Shown: positions 6,738 through 11,496 of the stretch, in pieces
Position numbering within the stretch: the first letter of the stretch is position 1
How the letters are laid out: the number at the start of each line of letters is the position of its first letter
NCBI GenBank assembly: GCA_002427975.1
Contig: DIZT01000281.1
Coordinates: 1 to 11,496, forward strand
Source: Micrococcaceae bacterium UBA6021
GTDB lineage: Bacteria > Actinomycetota > Actinomycetes > Actinomycetales > Micrococcaceae
Direction: 5' to 3'
Length of the DNA stretch: 11,496 nt
The notes under the pieces: model-generated
What the model was told of the DNA's origin: nothing
Seen by the model: only the letters and a program-made list of their open reading frames with translations
The model's database searches: none
Translations under genes and position numbers: made by a program

Positions 6738-7926
6738 CCAGTTGCCCGCCGACCGGCAGCCCGTGATCATTGCGGCCAGGCGTACCGCGGTCAGGCGCGC
6801 GAACGGCGCCTTCAAGGAACTGCGTGCGCACCAGCTTTTGGCGCCGGTGCTGGTCAACCTCCTGGCCGACACGCAGGTCCCGGCGGAAGCCGTCACCGAC
6901 GTGGTGATCGGGAACGCCGTGGGCGGCGGCGGTAACCTGGCCCGCCTGGCCCTGCTTGAGGCGGGGCTCCCGGCCAGCGTGCCGGGTGTGACCGTTGACC
7001 GCCAGTGCGGTTCAGGCCTGGATGCCATTGTCCTGGCCGCCCGGCTGGTGGCGGCCGGCGGCAACCCTGTGTATCTCGCCGGGGGAGTGGAGAGCATCAG
7101 CACGGCTCCCCTGCGGGCCTACCGGAACGACGACGGCGAACCTGACTTTTTTGCCCGCGCCCAGTTTGTGCCGCACAGCTTCGGTGACCCTGACATGGGG
7201 GTTGCCGCCGAGAACGTGGCAGCACGGTTCGCGGTCAGCCGGGAGCGGCAGGATGCCTCGGCGCTGCGCAGCCACCTGCGGGCGCTGGCCGCCGCAAAAG
7301 CAGGCCATTTCGCCGGCGAGATCACCACGGTGGAAACGTCGGCTGGACCCGTCCGTGATGACGACGGCCCCCGGGCCGGCCTGAACGCCGCCGTCCTGAA
7401 CCGGTTCCCGCCCGCCTTTGTGCAAGGGGGGACTGTCACGGCCGGGAACTCGTGCTTCGACGCGGACGCCGCCTCCGCCGTCGTCGTAACTTCTCTACAG
7501 AGGGCCCGGGAACTCGGCGCGGCTGACGGGCTCTTGGTCCTGACCACGGATACCGCCGGCGTGGACCCCGAACTGCTGGGTATCGGCGCAGCCGTTGCTG
7601 CGGAGCGGCTCCTGCAGGCACGGGGACTGCCCGCGGCCAGCGTGGATCTGGTGGAGTTCAACGAGGCGTTCGCGTCCCAGACTCTGGCCTGCCTGGACCA
7701 GTTGGGCATTGACCCGGAGCGGGCCAACCTCGACGGCGGGGCGCTGGCACTGGGCCACGCCTACGGGGCCTCAGGGGCGGTACTGGTGACCCGGCTCCTC
7801 GCGCAGGCCCGGCGTGCCGGGATTCATGGCTCCCTGGCGCTGGCCCTGATCAGCATTGCCGGCGGCATGGGCACGGCGGCGCTGCTGCGTTATGAGTTGC
7901 TGACCAACGACAAGCCGGCCCGGTAA
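6727..7926 (+). CDS. Thiolase-family acetyl-CoA acyltransferase, YhfS-like, with altered active site
   Basis: This is a 399-residue thiolase-fold protein, normal in length, of the class that condenses or cleaves acyl-CoAs. The nucleophilic Cys94 is present in DRQCGSG, as is the NEAFA loop (312-316). His344 is present, but in GHAYGASG rather than the common GHPxGxSG. The C-terminal CxGGG motif, whose Cys is the general acid/base in classic thiolases, reads Ser376-Ile-Ala-Gly-Gly, so Cys is replaced by Ser and the first Gly by Ala. Activity may therefore be altered. The start is TTG, overlapping the ligase gene by 11 nt and implying translational coupling. Its stop lies 26 nt from that of bioN on the other strand. 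A role with the ligase in acyl-CoA metabolism linked to biotin is inferred from context. Confidence 0.88.
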   Translation: MTADQLPADRQPVIIAARRTAVRRANGAFKELRAHQLLAPVLVNLLADTQVPAEAVTDVVIGNAVGGGGNLARLALLEAGLPASVPGVTVDRQCGSGLDAIVLAARLVAAGGNPVYLAGGVESISTAPLRAYRNDDGEPDFFARAQFVPHSFGDPDMGVAAENVAARFAVSRERQDASALRSHLRALAAAKAGHFAGEITTVETSAGPVRDDDGPRAGLNAAVLNRFPPAFVQGGTVTAGNSCFDADAASAVVVTSLQRARELGAADGLLVLTTDTAGVDPELLGIGAAVAAERLLQARGLPAASVDLVEFNEAFASQTLACLDQLGIDPERANLDGGALALGHAYGASGAVLVTRLLAQARRAGIHGSLALALISIAGGMGTAALLRYELLTNDKPAR

Positions 7927-7932
7927 GCCGCA

Positions 7933-7948
7933 CCGGGACGTTTCCCGG
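7933..7948. terminator. Short hairpin between converging thiolase and bioN genes
   Basis: CCGGGA (7933-7938) and TCCCGG (7943-7948) form a 6-bp stem with a CGTT loop in the 26-nt gap between the two stop codons. Its position suggests a bidirectional terminator, but the stem is short and there is no T-tract. Confidence 0.45.
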
Positions 7949-7952
7949 ACTG

Positions 7953-8576
7953 TCAGTCCTCCGCATCGCCCAGCCCGCGGGCCGCCAGCGCGTCGCCGGT
8001 CTGGCGGGCAAAAGCCACGGTGGTAATGAAGACGGGCAGTACGAGGGCACGCGGGTTGCGTTCGAGCCCGCGGGCACGGGCGGAGTCCCTGACGTCGGCA
8101 AAGGCGCCGGCAATATAGGGGATGCTGCGGAGCATGATGGCGATGGTCAGCGCAAAACGCTCAGGGTCCGCGCCGAAGCGGCGGAACGGGGTGGCCAGCG
8201 ACACCACGCCGTCCAGGATCCGCTGCATGGGCGTGGTGGCCGTCAGCAGGGACGCTGCCACCACGCAGACCAGGATGTTCAGGACAATCCGGGCGGCCGT
8301 GGGTGCCCCCAGCTGCCACCACTGGAACAGGCCGATGACCGCCAGCACCAGGCCAACAGGACGGACAGCGCTCACGAGCCGCCGGGGTCCGGCGCCCGTC
8401 AGGAGAAACAGCGCGCCGAGTGCGGCCAGTACCAAGGCGGAGACCAGCCAGTCGACCACCAGGAAAGACACCAGGCCGCAGCCCACCACCAGCAGGAACT
8501 TGCAGGCCAGCGGCGTCCGGTGGATGACGGAATTCCCCGGGACGTAGTTGGCCAGCAGGAAGCCGTGTCCCCTCAT
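7953..8576 (-). CDS. bioN: Biotin ECF transporter transmembrane component (EcfT/BioN)
   Basis: BioN is the T component of a biotin energy-coupling factor transporter. It links the BioY substrate binder to the BioM ATPase in the membrane. The product has 207 residues with several hydrophobic segments (about 24-42, 44-62, 70-88, 96-113 and 178-190). The two coupling-helix motifs of EcfT proteins are present, SARARGLE (Ala168-Arg169-Gly170) and ALAARGLGD (Ala199-Arg200-Gly201), and insert into the ATPase. The length fits compact BioN proteins rather than the 250-270 residues of shared EcfT. Its ATG overlaps the bioM stop in an ATGA arrangement, so translation is coupled. It is the last gene of the bioY-bioM-bioN operon. 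Confidence 0.9.
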   Translation of the reverse strand: MRGHGFLLANYVPGNSVIHRTPLACKFLLVVGCGLVSFLVVDWLVSALVLAALGALFLLTGAGPRRLVSAVRPVGLVLAVIGLFQWWQLGAPTAARIVLNILVCVVAASLLTATTPMQRILDGVVSLATPFRRFGADPERFALTIAIMLRSIPYIAGAFADVRDSARARGLERNPRALVLPVFITTVAFARQTGDALAARGLGDAED

Positions 8577-9289
8577 GGTGCGGCCAGGCCGTTGGTGACC
8601 AGCGCCCGGTACGCGTCGACGGCCACCGCCGGGCCGCCGTCGAACACCACGCGTCCCGCCTCCACCACCAGTACCCGGTCCATTTCCAGGGCGAGGTCGA
8701 GATCGTGGGTGGACATCACGATCTGCTGGTCGAGGCCGGACAGGGTGCGGCGCAGGAGTTCGCGGTTCCGGAGGTCCAGGAGGGTGGACGGTTCATCCAG
8801 CACGAGCACCGACGGGTTTACGGCCAGTACAGCGGCCAGGGCCATCAGCTGCCGTTCACCGCCGGAGAGTTCATAGATGCTCTGGTCCGCAAGCGACAGC
8901 AGGCCAAGACGTTCCAGGGCCGCTTCCGCCTGCCGGCGCCGCTCCGGACCGTTGCGGACCGGGCGGCGCAGGGACAGCTCCACGTCCTCGCGCCCCGTGG
9001 GCATCACCAGCTGGGACAAGGGATCCGTGAAGACGAACCCCACCTGCCTGCGGACTGCCCGCACGGCACGGACAGTATCGGCGCCGTCCACCGACACATT
9101 GCCGGAACTTGGCTGGACGAGGCCGTTGATCAGCCGCAGCAGCGTGGATTTGCCGGACCCGTTGGCCCCGATCACGCCGATGCGCTGTTCGGTCAGCTCA
9201 AGCGTGACGTCCTGAAGGAGGGACTTGGGTTCCGGGTGCCCGTCAACGGCTACGGCCACGCAGGCCTGCCGGAAAGAAATGGTTGCCAT
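8573..9289 (-). CDS. bioM: Biotin ECF transporter ATPase (BioM)
   Basis: BioM is the ABC ATPase that powers biotin uptake through BioN and BioY at the inner face of the membrane. The product has 238 residues. Walker A is GANGSGKST (41-49), the signature LSGGE (142-146), Walker B VLVLDE (162-167), and the switch His is His196 in STHD. The Q-loop region reads FTDPLSQ (88-94), where ECF ATPases more often have FQNPDDQ; the Gln is kept. Only 7 nt separate its start from the bioY stop, with no obvious ribosome binding site, so coupling to bioY is likely. Dedicated BioM proteins are shorter than EcfA (about 280), as here. Confidence 0.92.
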   Translation of the reverse strand: MATISFRQACVAVAVDGHPEPKSLLQDVTLELTEQRIGVIGANGSGKSTLLRLINGLVQPSSGNVSVDGADTVRAVRAVRRQVGFVFTDPLSQLVMPTGREDVELSLRRPVRNGPERRRQAEAALERLGLLSLADQSIYELSGGERQLMALAAVLAVNPSVLVLDEPSTLLDLRNRELLRRTLSGLDQQIVMSTHDLDLALEMDRVLVVEAGRVVFDGGPAVAVDAYRALVTNGLAAP

Positions 9290-9296
9290 GGTCGGA

Positions 9297-9926
9297 CTAG
9301 GGCTTGATCCGCTTCACGCGGCGCACCAGCACGTCGGGAAATGCCCGGTGCAGCGCTACGGCGATCACCGCGGCGAGGATGTTTTTGATCACGTCGCCGG
9401 GGTAGAAGATCAGGTCTGAGAGGAAGGCTTCGCCCAGTGATGCCTTGGTGTTCAGGGCGATCCCGGCAACTCCGAGCGTATGGACGAAGACGATGCTGGT
9501 GACCATGGCGGCCGCGAAGAACCACAGTGCCCGGGCACGCGAAGTGCGCCGAATGACCACCGTGGCGAGCCAGCCCACCACTGCTGCAGCGATGGGGAAA
9601 GCAATGATGTAGCCGGCCGACGGACCGGCCAGGATGCCGAGGCCGCTGCGACCCTGGCTGAAGATCGGCAGGCCGGCCAGCCCCAGGAGGGTGTAAAGGC
9701 CGACGGCGGCGAAGCCACGTCCGGGGCCCAGCATCAGTCCGGTGAGCATCACTGCAAGGGTCTGGAAGGTGATGGGGACACCGAACACGTTCGCCGTAAT
9801 GCCCGGCACGAGGGCGGAGCCTGCAACGAGCGCCGCGAACACGGCGATCAGGCCCAGGTCGGTCGCGTTCCAGCGGTTTCGAAGGCGGGAAGGGGTGCCG
9901 GTGACGGCGGTGCCAGTCTGGCTCAT
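9297..9926 (-). CDS. bioY: Biotin transporter substrate-binding protein BioY
   Basis: BioY is the membrane S component that binds biotin for the ECF transporter. The product has 209 residues and about six hydrophobic segments. Hallmarks are VPITFQTLAVMLTGLMLG (50-67), GLAGLPIFSQGRSGLG (about 82-97), GPSAGYIIAFPIAA (101-114) and the late FYPGDVIKNILAA block (about 174-186). AGGA lies 6 nt upstream of the ATG. It is the first gene of the operon followed by bioM and bioN, which makes biotin the confident substrate. Its upstream region carries a 13-bp palindrome that may be the control site. Whether the organism also makes biotin cannot be seen here. Confidence 0.94.
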   Translation of the reverse strand: MSQTGTAVTGTPSRLRNRWNATDLGLIAVFAALVAGSALVPGITANVFGVPITFQTLAVMLTGLMLGPGRGFAAVGLYTLLGLAGLPIFSQGRSGLGILAGPSAGYIIAFPIAAAVVGWLATVVIRRTSRARALWFFAAAMVTSIVFVHTLGVAGIALNTKASLGEAFLSDLIFYPGDVIKNILAAVIAVALHRAFPDVLVRRVKRIKP

Positions 9927-10002
9927 CGGTGTTCCTGTCGTGGTTGTACAAGGGAAGCATGGGGTGATCCTGACGTTACCGGCCGCCGTCGGGCGCTATT
10001 TT

Positions 10003-10015
10003 GTAGGGGACCTAC
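10003..10015. promoter_or_regulatory. 13-bp palindrome upstream of bioY, candidate operator
   Basis: GTAGG-GGA-CCTAC is a perfect 5-3-5 inverted repeat, 77 nt upstream of the bioY ATG and next to an AT-rich patch (9997-10005) that could hold the promoter. The 5-3-5 geometry matches what I recall for the TetR-type actinobacterial biotin repressor BioQ, but the half-site sequence differs from the corynebacterial one. The regulator is therefore not identified. Confidence 0.35.
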
Positions 10016-10042
10016 TAAGCGGGGAGCCCGGGACTGACGGCA

Positions 10043-10080
10043 CGGCACAAACGTCCTGCCAATGCAGGACGTTTGTGCCG
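10043..10080. repeat. 17-bp perfect inverted repeat in the bioY / ABC-F divergent region
   Basis: Bases 10043-10059 pair perfectly with 10064-10080 around a CAAT loop; the left arm starts CGGCACAAACG. It lies between divergent genes and ends 3 bp before the -35 of the ABC-F promoter, so it does not look like an ordinary terminator for either gene. It could be an operator, an insulator against upstream transcription, or a dispersed palindromic element. Confidence 0.7.
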
Positions 10081-10083
10081 CGG

Positions 10084-10112
10084 TTACGGCGGTGTTGCTG
10101 GGCCGGTAGACT
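10084..10112 (+). promoter_or_regulatory. Promoter of the ABC-F gene
   Basis: TTACGG (10084-10089) and TAGACT (10107-10112) are separated by 17 bp, in the context GCCGGTAGACTTGG. This fits a housekeeping sigma promoter of actinobacteria. Transcription would start near 10118-10120, leaving a leader of about 90 nt. The leader opens with a small GGCCG/CGGCC stem (10119-10123 with 10130-10134). Confidence 0.6.
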
Positions 10113-10207
10113 TGGACAGGCCGTTCTGTCGGCCATTCTGCCCGGCTTCTTCCAGACGTCATCCGTTGAGCTGCGGCGTTTCCCTGTTGTGAAAGGCCTT
10201 ACCTGCT

Positions 10208-11496
10208 GTGATTACTGTCCAGGATCTTGAACTGCGCGCTGGCGCCCGGCTCCTCATGGACCAGGTGAGCTTCCGCATCGACAAGGGCGACAAGATCGGT
10301 CTCGTAGGCCGTAACGGTGCAGGCAAGACCACCCTCACGCGGGTCCTTGCCGGCGAGGGACTGCCCGCAGCGGGCAAGGTAACGCGCACGGGCGAGATCG
10401 GTTACCTGCCCCAGGATCCGCGCACACCGGACATGGAACAGCTGGCCCGCGACCGCATTCTGGCAGCCCGGGGCCTGGACATCGCCGTCAGCAAGCTCCG
10501 GCTGGCGCACGATGAGATGGCCAGCGAAGACGCCGAGGTCCAGCGCAAGGCCATGAACCGCTACGACCGGCTGGAATCAGAGTTCCTGGCGGCCGGCGGT
10601 TACTCGGCTGAGGCCGAGGCCGCCGCGATCTGCTCCAACCTGGCACTGCCGGACCGCATCCTGAACCAGCCGCTCAAGACCCTCTCCGGCGGACAGCGCC
10701 GCCGTGTTGAACTGGCCCGGATCCTGTACTCCGACGCCGAGACCATGCTCCTTGATGAGCCCACCAACCACCTCGATGCCGACTCCATCGCCTGGCTGCG
10801 CGAATTCCTCAAGAACCACCAGGGCGGGCTGATCGTGATCAGCCACGACACCGAACTCCTGGAAGCCACCGTCAACAAGGTCTTCCTGCTGGACGCCAAC
10901 CGCGCCCAGATCGACTTCTACAACATGGACTGGAAGCGCTACCTGCTCCAGCGCGAAACCGACGAACGCGCCCGCAAGCGTGAGCGCGCCAACGCCGAGA
11001 AGAAGGCCCAGGTCCTCTTCGACCAGGCCAACAAGATGCGCGCCAAGGCCACCAAGGCTGTCGCAGCACAGAACATGGCCAAGCGTGCCGAACGCCTGCT
11101 CAGCGGCCTGGAAGCAGTCCGCGAGAACGACCGTGTGGCAGCCCTGCGATTCCCCGACCCGTCACCTTGCGGCAAGACCCCGCTCACCGCCGAAGGCCTC
11201 AGCAAGTCCTACGGTTCTCTGGAAATCTTCACGGACGTGGACCTCGCGATCGACCGCGGCTCCAAGGTGGTCATCCTGGGCCTCAACGGCGCCGGCAAGA
11301 CCACCCTCCTGCGGATGCTCGCCGGCGTGGACAAGCCTGACACCGGGGAGGTTATTCCCGGACACGGCCTGAAAGTGGGCTATTACGCCCAGGAGCACGA
11401 CACCCTCGACGTTGACCGGACCGTGCTGGAAAACATGCGCTCCTCCGCCCCGGACATGAAGGACGCAGAAGTCCGCGGCATCCTCGGCTCGTTCCT
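10208..11496 (+). CDS. ABC-F family ATPase (3' partial)
   Basis: This is a soluble protein with two ABC ATPase domains joined by a charged linker and no membrane part, the layout of ABC-F translation factors that act on the ribosome. The start is GTG: an in-frame TGA at 10190-10192 excludes an earlier one, and the next ATG (codon 17) would remove the first strand. GAAAGG (10191-10196) is a modest ribosome binding site. Domain 1 has Walker A GRNGAGKT (34-41), LSGGQ (159-163), Walker B TMLLDE (179-184) and His213. The linker (about 245-305) is rich in Arg, Lys and Ala. Domain 2 starts near 326 with Walker A GLNGAGKT (358-365). The frame leaves the window at residue 429; related proteins have about 530 residues. 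Housekeeping and antibiotic-resistance subtypes cannot be separated here. Confidence 0.93.
   Translation, partial: MITVQDLELRAGARLLMDQVSFRIDKGDKIGLVGRNGAGKTTLTRVLAGEGLPAAGKVTRTGEIGYLPQDPRTPDMEQLARDRILAARGLDIAVSKLRLAHDEMASEDAEVQRKAMNRYDRLESEFLAAGGYSAEAEAAAICSNLALPDRILNQPLKTLSGGQRRRVELARILYSDAETMLLDEPTNHLDADSIAWLREFLKNHQGGLIVISHDTELLEATVNKVFLLDANRAQIDFYNMDWKRYLLQRETDERARKRERANAEKKAQVLFDQANKMRAKATKAVAAQNMAKRAERLLSGLEAVRENDRVAALRFPDPSPCGKTPLTAEGLSKSYGSLEIFTDVDLAIDRGSKVVILGLNGAGKTTLLRMLAGVDKPDTGEVIPGHGLKVGYYAQEHDTLDVDRTVLENMRSSAPDMKDAEVRGILGSF

Noticed and set aside
6327..7103. A 258-codon minus-strand frame across the ligase-thiolase junction.
   Set aside because: No motif or ribosome binding site, and both overlapped genes are clear.
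9480..10037. A 185-codon plus-strand frame opposite bioY.
   Set aside because: The sequence is low-complexity polar residues typical of antisense to a membrane protein; bioY is unambiguous.
9927..10042. A BirA-type biotin operator (TTGTAAACC-like split palindrome) or a corynebacterial BioQ box.
   Set aside because: No matching pair of half-sites is present; GTTAC occurs once at 9974-9978 but its partner half is missing.
10189..10230. A 13-codon frame with a Cys-Cys-Asp-Tyr-Cys cluster overlapping the ABC-F start, a possible leader peptide.
   Set aside because: It has no ribosome binding site, starts with GTG and is set mostly by the overlapping ABC-F codons, so chance is the better explanation.
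1..11496. CRISPR arrays, tRNA or rRNA genes, insertion sequences, phage or toxin-antitoxin genes.
   Set aside because: No spaced direct repeats, cloverleaf-like sequences, transposase motifs or terminal inverted repeats were seen, and coding density is that of an ordinary core region.

Overview
The window looks like chromosomal DNA of a high-GC actinobacterium, most likely a Micrococcaceae member (Arthrobacter or Pseudarthrobacter type). The basis is the strong G/C bias at third codon positions, frequent GTG/TTG starts and putative leaderless genes, the actinobacterial suf gene order with a Rieske ferredoxin gene between sufD and sufC, and the style of the encoded proteins. No mobile element, CRISPR array, tRNA or rRNA was seen. 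The genus is an inference from memory, not a database result.

Region 1 (1-4302, + strand) is the distal part of a suf operon for iron-sulfur cluster assembly: sufB (5' end cut by the window), sufD, a small Rieske [2Fe-2S] ferredoxin, sufC and a SufT-like MIP18/DUF59 protein. It closes with two hairpins. SufB, SufC and SufD form the scaffold/ATPase complex, and the SufT-like protein probably acts in cluster maturation or delivery. No cysteine desulfurase (SufS) or SufU lies between sufC and sufT, where many actinobacteria carry them.

Region 2 (4389-5270, - strand) is a YpfJ-type membrane-anchored neutral zinc metallopeptidase. It converges on the suf operon and probably shares its terminator.

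Region 3 (5331-7926, + strand) is a two-gene unit: a short AMP-forming acyl-CoA ligase overlapping a thiolase-family gene. The thiolase keeps the nucleophilic Cys and the His but has Ser in place of the second catalytic Cys. The metallopeptidase and the ligase diverge from a 60-bp gap in which each start codon sits 6-7 nt after a -10-like hexamer, suggesting two leaderless transcripts.

Region 4 (7953-9926, - strand) is a biotin ECF transporter operon, bioY-bioM-bioN (S, A and T components). It converges on the ligase/thiolase pair. The same protein combination (BioY, acyl-CoA ligase, thiolase) occurs in the Bacillus subtilis yhfUTS operon, so Regions 3 and 4 may form one biotin-linked functional cluster. 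This is the most interesting part of the window.

Region 5 (9927-11496) is a 281-bp divergent control region with a 13-bp palindrome, a 17-bp perfect hairpin and a good promoter. It leads into an ABC-F ATPase gene that runs off the right edge.
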